A stretch of 28,735 bases of DNA, from NCBI GenBank assembly GCA_902783705.1, contig CACZSA010000078.1:1-28735 (forward strand). Direction: 5' to 3'. Shown here piece by piece: positions 7,831-15,465 of the stretch. The position numbers were made by a program, and so were the translations under genes. Position 1 is the first letter of the stretch. Every line of letters starts with the position of its first letter. The notes under the pieces are model-generated. The model saw nothing but the letters and a program-made list of their open reading frames with translations. It had not been told where the DNA came from and made no database searches. This stretch comes from an uncultured Ruminococcus sp. (GTDB lineage Bacteria > Bacillota > Clostridia > Oscillospirales > CAG-272).

Positions 7831-9678
7831 TCAGTTTTCCGCGCTCCATTCGCGGTACAGGCGACCCTCCCATCCCGTGAGGTCGCAGGGATCGCCGCGC
7901 CATCCCGCCTGACGGAACCAGATCCGCATGGGCAGCGGTCCGCGGTTGTTCCAGCGGCGGTATTCAATGAGCGTGAGCGCGTCCCCCTCCTCCGTCTTCA
8001 CCGTGAGGGTGCCGTCCGGATTTTGAACGGGCGGATCGGCGGCGAGCACGGGATCGAGGTCCTCCCACTTTTCCACGGCCTTCTCGCAGCAGTAGAGGAC
8101 CGGACCGCATTTGACCGCCACCCGTCCCCGGTCCGCATCGACCCAAGGATACGCCTCGATCTTCACGGGCTTTGCGGTATAGCGGATCCCGATCTCCGTT
8201 CGTCCGGCGGGAACCTTCACAACGGCATATCCGCGCTCGACGGTGTGCGGCAGGCTGAGCGTGAAATCGTGCGCCCAGTCCGGGATGCGGATCGCGACGG
8301 AGGTCTCCCGCGGCGTCTCGACCGTGAGGATTTTCCCGTCCCCGGCGCTCCGCAGCGAAACGGAGGCGTCTCCCAGCCGCGCGTCGGCGTCGATGTAGAG
8401 ATTCATCCAGATCCGCCCGTCTCCCCGTGCGAAGAGGTACGACGGGAGCTCGCCCGCGGCCTTGAGGAGCATCGGCGGGCAGCACGGACAACCGTGCCAG
8501 GACCAGCGCTCGCGTCCTCCCCGGCTCTCGAGCGGATTCTCGTAGGTGTAGTGAACGCCGTCCTCGGACACCGCCGCGGGGAGGAGATTGACGATCGTGC
8601 TCTCCGCCGTGTCCCAGACCGAAGCGTCACCGGTCAGCCGGAACATCGCCGCCGCGAAGAAGAGAAGCCCGACGCCCGCGCAGGTTTCAAGATATGCGTT
8701 GTTCGGAAGCTCGTACTGCTGCCCGAAGCGTTCGTCGTCCCGGTGCGCCCCGACGGAGCCGTTGATGTGCAGCTTCGTTTCGGCGATATCCTTCCAGATC
8801 GCCCGCGCCGTCCTCTCCAGCCCTTCGTCGTCGGAGAGGGCCGCGGCCTCGGCGATGCCCGTGTAGAAGAGCGTCGCGCGGACCGCATGACCGACGGCTT
8901 CCCGCTGTTCCCGTGCCGGACGGTGATCCTGCGCATATTCCTGCAGGAACGCCGGGAACTGGTGGCGGTTTTCGTTGTTTCCCTTGTTGTCGATGAAGAA
9001 CTTCGCGAGCCGCAGGTATTCCCCCCGCTCCGCCCCGAGCTCGTCCGCCAGTGCCGGGTGCTCGTCGAAGAGCGCCTCGAGGGACAGGAGCGCGCTCTCG
9101 GCGAGGGAGTGCTCGCAAACGATGTTCCATTTCGGCGGAGCACCGATCCGGTCGGCGAGGTAGTTCGCGCATTTCACGGAGCAGGCGAGCAGGGAGGTCT
9201 TCCCGGTCGCGCGGTAATGATGCACGCCCGCCTCGATCAGGCATCCTGCGTCGTAGGTCTCGTGCTGCCAGCGGGCGTTCCCGCCGTTCAGGCCCCAGAG
9301 CTGATGCGGACGCTCGAGCGTGACGTACGGGTGGAGCCAGCCGTCCTCCCCCTGCGCCCGTCGGATCGCGTCGATGATCCCGTCGAGCTGCTTATCGAGG
9401 GCGGGATCGTACCGGACGGCGAGCAGATCGGAGACGCCGCGGATGACCTCGCAGATGAGACCGTGATACCACGGAGGTCCCGCGTGTCCGCCGTGCTCTC
9501 CCCGCGCGACGCGTTCATAGTTTTCGACCGCGCCGTCCGCGAGGAATTTGCGGAAGACGTCGGGCGTCGTGACCGTGCGGATCTTATCGATGAACGGCGC
9601 GAAAAAGGCGTCAGTGATCGTCACGTCCCGGATATCGGCGGGGATCGGACGCGGCGTGGAGCAGAGGATCTTCGCCAT
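7831..9678 (-). CDS. GH127 beta-L-arabinofuranosidase
   Basis: Releases beta-L-arabinofuranose, for example from hydroxyproline-linked arabino-oligosaccharides of plant cell-wall glycoproteins, as known for the family founder HypBA1. 615 residues, no signal peptide, so cytoplasmic. The catalytic metal site is visible: YLETCAG supplies Glu331 and Cys333, and WHGCPCCPP supplies Cys397, Cys399 and Cys400, matching the zinc-thiolate centre in which a cysteine is the nucleophile. Glu316 in DERF is the probable acid/base. A (alpha/alpha)6 catalytic domain runs to about 405, followed by beta-rich domains. The start ATG at 9678 is preceded by GGGAGG. It is first gene of the block and divergent from the AraC regulator. 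Confidence 0.93.
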   Translation of the reverse strand: MAKILCSTPRPIPADIRDVTITDAFFAPFIDKIRTVTTPDVFRKFLADGAVENYERVARGEHGGHAGPPWYHGLICEVIRGVSDLLAVRYDPALDKQLDGIIDAIRRAQGEDGWLHPYVTLERPHQLWGLNGGNARWQHETYDAGCLIEAGVHHYRATGKTSLLACSVKCANYLADRIGAPPKWNIVCEHSLAESALLSLEALFDEHPALADELGAERGEYLRLAKFFIDNKGNNENRHQFPAFLQEYAQDHRPAREQREAVGHAVRATLFYTGIAEAAALSDDEGLERTARAIWKDIAETKLHINGSVGAHRDDERFGQQYELPNNAYLETCAGVGLLFFAAAMFRLTGDASVWDTAESTIVNLLPAAVSEDGVHYTYENPLESRGGRERWSWHGCPCCPPMLLKAAGELPSYLFARGDGRIWMNLYIDADARLGDASVSLRSAGDGKILTVETPRETSVAIRIPDWAHDFTLSLPHTVERGYAVVKVPAGRTEIGIRYTAKPVKIEAYPWVDADRGRVAVKCGPVLYCCEKAVEKWEDLDPVLAADPPVQNPDGTLTVKTEEGDALTLIEYRRWNNRGPLPMRIWFRQAGWRGDPCDLTGWEGRLYREWSAEN

Positions 9679-9724
9679 GATGTGCCTCCCGTGCCCGGCG
9701 GGCGGAAAATTTACGTACAGTCCC

Positions 9725-9753
9725 TTGACAAGCCCGCGCGGTTGATGTATTCT
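9725..9753 (+). promoter_or_regulatory. Promoter of araC-type regulator gene
   Basis: Perfect TTGACA (9725-9730), 17-base spacer and TATTCT (9748-9753). Transcription would start near 9760 and run through the GH127 promoter, giving a leader of about 130 bases before the start at 9891. Confidence 0.55.
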
Positions 9754-9780
9754 GATAATATGAGGTTTCCCTCCGCCCAT

Positions 9781-9809
9781 AGGATAGCATAAAACGGGAT
9801 TTCACACAA
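9781..9809 (-). promoter_or_regulatory. Candidate promoter of GH127 gene
   Basis: On the minus strand TTGTGT (9809-9804), 17 bases, TATCCT (9786-9781) with TGC extended -10. The weak hexamers suggest dependence on an activator. It faces the regulator promoter, so the two transcripts overlap at their 5' ends. Confidence 0.45.
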
Positions 9810-9832
9810 GAGGACGCATCTTACATTGTGTG
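9803..9832. promoter_or_regulatory. Inverted repeat overlapping GH127 -35 (candidate AraC-family site)
   Basis: CACACAA (9803-9809) and TTGTGTG (9826-9832); widening to TTCACACAA / TTGTGTGGA keeps 8 of 9 matches. Arm centres are 23 bp apart, about two helical turns. The left arm covers the GH127 -35 element, suiting an activator or a looping regulator. Confidence 0.45.
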
Positions 9833-9890
9833 GACAAATCTTAGCTCTTTTGGCGGATCGGGGACCGGATCCGGCAAGGAGGCGCCGCAG

Positions 9891-10781
9891 ATGCTCTATC
9901 TCACATTTCCCGCAGACTGCGCGGCGGAATACTGCACGAGCGGACGGTTTGTCTCCCCCGAGGGCGGCGCCGTACATCCGGACCGTCAGCTCGGGACCTA
10001 TGTCGTCCTCTTCGGAAGCGAGGGGGAGTACCGAATCGAGCAGAACGGGACGGAATACGCCCTGTCGCCCGGGACATTTCTGATCCTCTTCGCCGGATAC
10101 CGTCACCGCGGGACCTCCCCTTGTCCGCCGGGACTTGCGCACTATTGGTGCCATTTCTTTCTTCGCGGCGAGCGGGTCTTCGATTCGGACGCCGAGGCGG
10201 AGCGGACAGCTTACGACATCCTCGGGGAGAGCACGGCGGGCGGCTCGGACCGGATCCTTCTGCCGGAATATGGGCGGGTGCGGTCCCCGGAGCGGTTCCG
10301 GCTCCTCTTTCATTCGCTGATCGACCGTTCCCGGAGCGTGGATGCCTACCGCGAGCGCGTCTGCGGCCTGATCCTTTCGGAGATCCTCTTCGGTCTCTCG
10401 GACGCCTTTGTGCGAGAGGGCGGGGATGCCGGACGCGGACAGCAGGCCGCCGCGGCGCAGATCGTCGAATACATCCGCGGGAACGCCGCCGGGATCCGCT
10501 CGGTCGCAGAGGTCGCCGCGCATTTCGGCTACAATCCGGAGTACATGACCACGATGGTTCGCCGCACGACGGGCGCGTCCGTCCTCGAACACATCCACCG
10601 CGCGCGGATCGAGGAGGCGAAGCGGCTCCTGCTCTCCACCTCCCTCACCGTCGGGGAGATCGCGGCTCTCTCCGGCTTCTCCGACGCGCGCTACTTCTCG
10701 CGGCTGTTCCGGCGGGAAACGGACCTCACCCCCGGACAGTACCGGAGCACCTATTTCAAGATCCATACGAACCGTACCTGA
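9891..10781 (+). CDS. AraC-family transcriptional regulator
   Basis: DNA-binding regulator, most likely of the divergent GH127-led block, responding to a sugar. 296 residues. An N-terminal cupin-like ligand domain (about 10-120, with the LSPGTFLILFAGYRHRG turn) is followed by a C-terminal pair of helix-turn-helix motifs (about 190-290; SVAEVAAHFGYNPEYMT and TVGEIAALSGFSDARYFSR, then LTPGQYR). The ATG at 9891 is chosen because AAGGAGG lies 8 bases upstream. A GTG at 9828 would add 21 residues but has no ribosome binding site. It is followed after 12 bases by the oxidoreductase gene, so the two form an operon. Confidence 0.92.
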   Translation: MLYLTFPADCAAEYCTSGRFVSPEGGAVHPDRQLGTYVVLFGSEGEYRIEQNGTEYALSPGTFLILFAGYRHRGTSPCPPGLAHYWCHFFLRGERVFDSDAEAERTAYDILGESTAGGSDRILLPEYGRVRSPERFRLLFHSLIDRSRSVDAYRERVCGLILSEILFGLSDAFVREGGDAGRGQQAAAAQIVEYIRGNAAGIRSVAEVAAHFGYNPEYMTTMVRRTTGASVLEHIHRARIEEAKRLLLSTSLTVGEIAALSGFSDARYFSRLFRRETDLTPGQYRSTYFKIHTNRT

Positions 10782-10793
10782 CAGGAGGACACT

Positions 10794-11783
10794 ATGAACG
10801 AACTGAAACTCGGCGTGATCGGCACCAATTTTGTCTCCGACTGGCTCTGCGACAGCGTAAAGGCGGCGGAGGGCATCGCCCTCGCGGCGGTCTATTCCCG
10901 GACAAGGGAGCGCGGGGAGGAATTCGCCGCGAAACACGGGATCCCCGCGGTTTACACGGACATGGAGGACTTTCTCTCCTCGGAGATCGGCGCTGTCTAT
11001 ATCGCAAGCCCGAATTTTCTGCACTATCCGCAGGCGATGATGGCGGTCTGGCACGGGAAGCACGTCCTCGTCGAGAAGCCTGCGTGCCTCAACGCGGCGC
11101 AGTGGGAAACCCTGCGCGCGGCGGCGGAGCAGAACGGCGTCGTCGTGCTCGAGGCCATGCGACCGGGCCACGATCCGGCGGTGGAGACGGCGCGGGAGGC
11201 CATGCGTCAGATCGGGACCGTGCGCCGCGCATGCTTCGATTTCTGCCAGTATTCCTCCCGGTACGACCGCTACCGCAGAGGGGAGATCCTCAACGCCTTC
11301 AATCCCGCCCTCGGGAACGCCGCGCTCATGGACATCGGCTGCTACGCGGTCCACGTCTGCGTCATGCTCTTCGGCGAGCCGGAATCGGTGTACGCCCGCT
11401 CGGTGATCCTTCAAAACGGCATGGAGGGCATGGGCACGGTCTTCCTCACCTATCCCGGAATGCAGGCGGAGATCGTCTATTCGAAGATCACGGAGTCCGC
11501 GAATCCTTCCGTCATCACGGGCGAGGACGGCGCGGTCCTGCTCGGCAAGCTCTCGACGATGGAGCGGGTCTCCCTGAGGCGCCGCGGCGAGGCGGAACAG
11601 GTCCTCACCGCCGACCGCGAGGGCGACAACATGCGCTATGAGGTCGCCGATTTCGTGCGCGCGGTGAACGGGGAAGCGGATCCGAAGCCGTGGCAGGAGA
11701 CGACGCGCGTCACCCTTCGCGTCATGGACGAGATCCGGCGTCAGAGCGGCATCGCATTCCCGCCGGAGACCGAATGCACCTGA
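10794..11783 (+). CDS. Gfo/Idh/MocA family NAD(P)-dependent oxidoreductase
   Basis: Dehydrogenase of sugars, inositols or sugar acids; the exact substrate cannot be told. 329 residues. The N-terminal Rossmann fold has GVIGTNF (7-13) and the family signature VEKPACLN with catalytic Lys95. The C-terminal domain has ALMDIGCYAVHV, where Asp180 and His187 correspond to the usual D-x-G-x-Y-x-x-H active-site motif. The start follows GGAGG at 5 bases. Co-transcription with the AraC regulator suggests it oxidises a product of the glycosidase block or makes an inducer. Confidence 0.9.
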   Translation: MNELKLGVIGTNFVSDWLCDSVKAAEGIALAAVYSRTRERGEEFAAKHGIPAVYTDMEDFLSSEIGAVYIASPNFLHYPQAMMAVWHGKHVLVEKPACLNAAQWETLRAAAEQNGVVVLEAMRPGHDPAVETAREAMRQIGTVRRACFDFCQYSSRYDRYRRGEILNAFNPALGNAALMDIGCYAVHVCVMLFGEPESVYARSVILQNGMEGMGTVFLTYPGMQAEIVYSKITESANPSVITGEDGAVLLGKLSTMERVSLRRRGEAEQVLTADREGDNMRYEVADFVRAVNGEADPKPWQETTRVTLRVMDEIRRQSGIAFPPETECT

Positions 11784-11820
11784 AGGGTTCCAAAACGGAG
11801 TGCCCGAAGTATGTGCGTGA

Positions 11821-11850
11821 TGCACAAACCGAATGTATTTGATTTGTGCA
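11821..11850. repeat. 8-bp inverted repeat in gap after oxidoreductase gene
   Basis: TGCACAAA (11821-11828) and TTTGTGCA (11843-11850), separated by 14 bases. No T-run follows directly, so a terminator role is doubtful. The same 226-base gap also holds a 10-bp direct repeat CAAAACGGAG at 11791 and 11890. Confidence 0.35.
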
Positions 11851-11916
11851 AACAGCTCATGGATTTGCTTTTTCTATTGGCAGATCCGTCAAAACGGAGA
11901 ACTTGAAGCGACCCCC

Positions 11917-11944
11917 TTGACAACGCGGAAAAAACGGCTATAAT
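11917..11944 (+). promoter_or_regulatory. Promoter of HPr-like gene
   Basis: Perfect TTGACA (11917-11922), 16-base spacer, perfect TATAAT (11939-11944). A strong SigA-type promoter giving a leader of about 60 bases. Confidence 0.8.
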
Positions 11945-12009
11945 AAGGGCCGGACGGCGGGAGAACCCGAGATCCGCGCTGCCATTTCATCCCCAAGGAG
12001 GGTAGAACC

Positions 12010-12243
12010 ATGATCTGCAACAACAAGTACATGTACAAAATCGAACTGGTGACCACGGCCGACGTGCTGGAGTTTGTCCGCATCGCGACGAAGTGCTCCT
12101 ATCCCGTCACGCTCGTGAACGGCAACCGCCGCCTGAACGCGAAGAGCATTCTGGGCGTCACCATGGCCCGCGTATCGTGGGACGAGATCTTTGTCGAGGC
12201 CGATTTCAACTGCTATTTTGAGTTCGAGAAGTTCATCCGCTGA
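12010..12243 (+). CDS. HPr-like protein lacking the phosphocarrier histidine
   Basis: 77-residue HPr-fold protein. Residues 41-50 (RLNAKSILGV) match the HPr motif round the regulatory serine, and the serine falls exactly at position 46. The N-terminal GxHARPA phosphorylation loop is absent: ungapped alignment puts Thr15 where His15 should be and Ala17 in place of Arg17, so it cannot accept phosphate from PTS enzyme I. This is the logic of Crh of Bacillus, which keeps Ser46 but has no His15 and works with CcpA in carbon control. The role here is inferred. AAGGAGGG precedes the ATG at 12010. It stands alone, with a strong promoter and terminator, so it should be well expressed. Confidence 0.8.
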   Translation: MICNNKYMYKIELVTTADVLEFVRIATKCSYPVTLVNGNRRLNAKSILGVTMARVSWDEIFVEADFNCYFEFEKFIR

Positions 12244-12270
12244 TCCGGCCTCATCCCAATCAAAAATCAA

Positions 12271-12302
12271 AACCCGCAGAACCGTCGCTCTGCGGGCTTT
12301 TT
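12271..12302 (+). terminator. Intrinsic terminator after HPr-like gene
   Basis: Stem CCCGCAGA (12273-12280) / TCTGCGGG (12289-12296), 8-base loop, then CTTTTT. The minus strand also carries a T-rich run, so it can serve the convergent transglutaminase operon. Confidence 0.88.
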
Positions 12303-12307
12303 AATGC

Positions 12308-14527
12308 TTATAGCGCGAGGAAGTACCGGACCCAGAGGAGGCGCAGGGGATTCAAGGTCCTCCTGCGTTCTTCGGTGAGCCGATCCGCCTCCCGGACGAC
12401 GAGGGCGAGATCCTCGTCGGTCGACGCATGACAGCTGAACCGCGCTCTCTCGGCGGCCTCGCGGACCGGGGCGGAGACCTGCGTCCCCATGGCCTTGGCA
12501 AGCCATGCGGCGTAGCGGTACCGCGCGATCACCCGGTGGTTGATGTCTCCCCGCTCGAAGTCCGCCCGGCGGATCCGGCGCATCACGAAGGGCCATGCAG
12601 CCGCCGCGGCGAGGAGGAGCAGGGCGATCCATACGGCGGCGGGGATCCGCTTCCGCGTGACGGCGGGGGCATTTGCGCCCGTGCCCTCGTCCCGGACGTC
12701 GGGGGCGGAGGCATTGTCGTCCCCGCGCAGGTTCGGCAGGGGAGCCGTCGGGGTTGTGGGCGTCTCTTCCTCCTCCTCGTCGATCTCCACGGAGGAGGTC
12801 ACCTCGAGCATCCGCCAGGACGCGTTGCCCTCGTCGAAGTACTCGACCCAGGCGTGCGCGTCGCTCTGCGTGACGGTCGTCCATTCGCCGCCGACTGCAT
12901 TGACAAGATATCCGGTGACATACCGGGCCGGGATATCGAGGAGCCGCAGGAGCACCGCCGCCGCGCTCGCGAAGTGGACGCAGTAGCCCGTTTCGCTGTC
13001 GTGCAGGAACCACGAGACGAAATCCTCCCCGATCGGCATGCGCTCCGTGTCGAGGTCGTACGTCGCCGAGTTCCGGACGTAGCTCGCCACCTCATAGACG
13101 ACGTTCGGATCCTCCGGATCGAAGCGGGAGACGATATCGGCGAGCTCCACGGCGGTTGCGTCCGTCACAAAGGTGTATGCGGGCCGGAGAGCGTTGTAAT
13201 ATTCCGGGGAGACCGGGGCGAAATAGGCGTTCGGCTTGAAGAGGACGGAATAATCGTCGACCCGCGCCTGCGTCTGCACATAGGCGTCGTAGTAGGCACT
13301 CGATCCGGCGGGCAGCTCGGTCGGCGTGTAGGGGAGGTAGAGGACCCTTGTGGGACGCGACGTGCGGACGAGCAGCTGCGCTTCCGGGGCGGCGTTCGTC
13401 GAGAGGGCGTCTGCGCGGACCCCGGGAACGCTCTCCCACGCGGTCCAGCGGGTGCCGTCGTACCAGCCGTAGGACATGCCGCGCAGATAATACGTCCGCG
13501 TCGTGTCGGAGTAGACCTCCATCACGGGAACGTCGGATTCAGCCTGCGGACCCGCGAGCGCGACATAGCTGAAGGTCGGACTGCTGTTCCAGACATACGC
13601 GCCGATCAGCTCGTTCACCGCGGTCTGCGCGGTCGTGGGACTGTTCCCGTTCCGTCCCCGGGTGCTGCGGATCTGTTCGTTCGCGAAGTCCATGATCCGG
13701 CTCACCGTCGTGTCCGCCCACTCCGGACGCACATACCGACTCCCGGCATACCCGCAGAGCAGGCAGAAGGCCGTCGCCGGGACCGCGAAGTACAAGAGCA
13801 CCCGCCGCGCTGTCATCGGATCGCGTTTCCGCAGACAGGAGGTGAGGATCAGGGCCGTGTGCGCGGCGAGCAGAAAGAGGAAGGGCAGCCCGGGCGGATC
13901 GGTCTGCATCAGGACGCAGAGGGAGGCCGTCCCGAGGATATTGAGCACGGAGAACCAGAGGGCGTTGCGCCGCCGCATGAGGAGGATGAGCGTGAGGAGC
14001 GCGAGGACGAGCCCGATGAGGAGCAGCGCCTCCCGCACCGAATTGCCCTTCCGGGTCACTGCGGTCCGAAGCCCCGGGAGAACGGAGCCGAGGACACGCC
14101 GCACGGAGCCCTGCCGGGTGATGAACCAGAAGAGGTCCTCAAATTCCGTGAGAAGGAGCTCACGACGCCACACGATCCACCCGGCTCCGGCGAGCGCGAG
14201 TCCCGCATACCAGAGTCCCGGCTTCGGGAGGAGGGCGACGGCGGCGAAAAGAAGCGTGAAGAAGGAGAGCAGAACGGGCAGCAGCCACGACTCCGACTCC
14301 GTCACCTGGATCCCGCGGTTCCCGAGCCCGAGCGCGTCGAGGAGGCCGGACAGGATCGGGATGCTCCCGTGCGCCGAGGTCTGTGCGAACATACCCGTAG
14401 GGATGTCGAAGAACCCGGTCAGAAGGAGCACATTGGAAAACCCGACGGCAAAGGCCGCGGCCGCCGCAATGAGGACGTCCGCGATCCGCCGGAGGGCTTT
14501 TCCTTTGAAAATGGAGGATTTTCGCAT
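12308..14527 (-). CDS. Membrane-anchored transglutaminase-like protein (TgpA type)
   Basis: Polytopic membrane protein with an extracytoplasmic transglutaminase/protease-fold domain. About 739 residues. Six or so N-terminal membrane segments (about 15-265) precede a large outside domain with the catalytic Cys516 (ETGYCVHF) and His558 (SDAHAWVEYF). The third position, usually Asp, is Glu575 (RMLEVTSS), a variant common in Firmicutes. A Glu/Thr/Pro-rich linker (about 580-620), one more membrane helix (about 628-650) and a cytoplasmic tail with a DUF4129-like look follow. The ATG at 14527 is chosen; a TTG at 14536 directly after the upstream stop is possible, and neither has a clear ribosome binding site, so coupling to the preceding gene is likely. 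It is third gene of the MoxR-DUF58-transglutaminase operon; function in envelope maturation is inferred. Confidence 0.88.
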   Translation of the reverse strand: MRKSSIFKGKALRRIADVLIAAAAAFAVGFSNVLLLTGFFDIPTGMFAQTSAHGSIPILSGLLDALGLGNRGIQVTESESWLLPVLLSFFTLLFAAVALLPKPGLWYAGLALAGAGWIVWRRELLLTEFEDLFWFITRQGSVRRVLGSVLPGLRTAVTRKGNSVREALLLIGLVLALLTLILLMRRRNALWFSVLNILGTASLCVLMQTDPPGLPFLFLLAAHTALILTSCLRKRDPMTARRVLLYFAVPATAFCLLCGYAGSRYVRPEWADTTVSRIMDFANEQIRSTRGRNGNSPTTAQTAVNELIGAYVWNSSPTFSYVALAGPQAESDVPVMEVYSDTTRTYYLRGMSYGWYDGTRWTAWESVPGVRADALSTNAAPEAQLLVRTSRPTRVLYLPYTPTELPAGSSAYYDAYVQTQARVDDYSVLFKPNAYFAPVSPEYYNALRPAYTFVTDATAVELADIVSRFDPEDPNVVYEVASYVRNSATYDLDTERMPIGEDFVSWFLHDSETGYCVHFASAAAVLLRLLDIPARYVTGYLVNAVGGEWTTVTQSDAHAWVEYFDEGNASWRMLEVTSSVEIDEEEEETPTTPTAPLPNLRGDDNASAPDVRDEGTGANAPAVTRKRIPAAVWIALLLLAAAAAWPFVMRRIRRADFERGDINHRVIARYRYAAWLAKAMGTQVSAPVREAAERARFSCHASTDEDLALVVREADRLTEERRRTLNPLRLLWVRYFLAL

Positions 14528-14536
14528 AAGCAGCAA

Positions 14537-15463
14537 TCAGATTTCAAGGCGGTAATGCCAGTCTGCGGCGGGGAGCGGATGATCCTCTCCTCCGTCCGCG
14601 AGCGGGCTTGCGAGGAGGCGCAGAAACAGCGCGTCAAGGTCGGATGCGCATTCGATCCGGTCCGCTGCGCCGTCCTGCCGCGAGAATACGGTGTGCGGGA
14701 TCTCCATGCGGAGAAGCTCCGACGATATCCACGCCAGCGTGTCGAGCGTCCGGTCGGCGTCGTCCCGGTCCGCAGTCATCGCATAGCTCACGAGCGCGCG
14801 GCAGTTCAGGGCCTCCTGCGGCTCGCGGACGATGAGGTCGTCGGTCTTCGCGGAGACCTTCCAGTGCACGGTCCGCATGGGATCGCCGGGCCGGTATTCC
14901 CTCAGCTCGTGGATTTCCGCAAAGCCGCCGCCGGGCTTCGGCTTCGTCGAGACGGCCCGGAGCACGGTGAAGTCAGGGAGGATCTCCGGCGGCGAGGCGA
15001 CGGGCATCACCGAGATGCGGGCGGGCGCGGGCCGGTCGGCGGAGAAGTTGAACAGGCCGAGAAAATCGGTGACGCGCGCGCGGGAGGCCTCGATCTGCCA
15101 GACGCCGCAGTGCGACGCGGAGAACGGGATCTCCCCGGACGGCGGCGTGCGGAAGCGCTTCACGGTCCGCGCGTCGTCCATGCGGTCAAAGAGCGCGATC
15201 CGGATCTCCCCCGGGAGAATGCAGGGACTTGTCTTCGAGAGAAAGGAGACGCGGATCATCGCATTCCCTCCGCGCGCGACGGTCTCCGGTGCGTCGATCC
15301 GGACGGAGAGACGGCGCGCAAAGGGCAGGGAGAGGAGGAAGGAGAGGAGCGGCAGGCCGGCGATGACGAGCAGGAGCACGGTCGAGATCCAGCTGTCATA
15401 AAAGAGTGCGAAGGCCGCCGCGGAGAGCAGAAAGAGAAAGTAGACGATTCGTCGGAGCGGCAT
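14537..15463 (-). CDS. DUF58 (von Willebrand-like) membrane protein
   Basis: 308 residues. Two N-terminal membrane helices (about 5-50) are followed by a domain with the diagnostic DUF58 stretch, ELREYRPGDPMRTVHWKVSA at about 195-215. Members of this family are regularly encoded with MoxR ATPases and transglutaminase-like proteins and are thought to be their partner or substrate adaptor. Start ATG at 15463, two bases after the moxR stop, with GAGG inside the moxR end; the stop abuts the transglutaminase gene. This is a tight three-gene operon. Confidence 0.92.
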   Translation of the reverse strand: MPLRRIVYFLFLLSAAAFALFYDSWISTVLLLVIAGLPLLSFLLSLPFARRLSVRIDAPETVARGGNAMIRVSFLSKTSPCILPGEIRIALFDRMDDARTVKRFRTPPSGEIPFSASHCGVWQIEASRARVTDFLGLFNFSADRPAPARISVMPVASPPEILPDFTVLRAVSTKPKPGGGFAEIHELREYRPGDPMRTVHWKVSAKTDDLIVREPQEALNCRALVSYAMTADRDDADRTLDTLAWISSELLRMEIPHTVFSRQDGAADRIECASDLDALFLRLLASPLADGGEDHPLPAADWHYRLEI

Positions 15464-15465
15464 GG

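Noticed and set aside
8023..9792. A 589-codon plus-strand open frame opposite GH127
   Set aside because: Antisense shadow; GH127 motifs and ribosome binding site are on the minus strand.
9828..9890. GTG start at 9828 for the AraC regulator
   Set aside because: No ribosome binding site, whereas AAGGAGG is well placed before the ATG at 9891. The GTG also lies inside the inverted repeat.
9711..11825. A 704-codon minus-strand open frame opposite the AraC regulator and oxidoreductase genes
   Set aside because: Antisense to two genes with clear family motifs; composition is that of a GC-driven shadow frame.
11821..11850. Terminator of the AraC-oxidoreductase operon
   Set aside because: The 8-bp dyad has a 14-base loop and no T-run directly after it, so it is listed only as a repeat.
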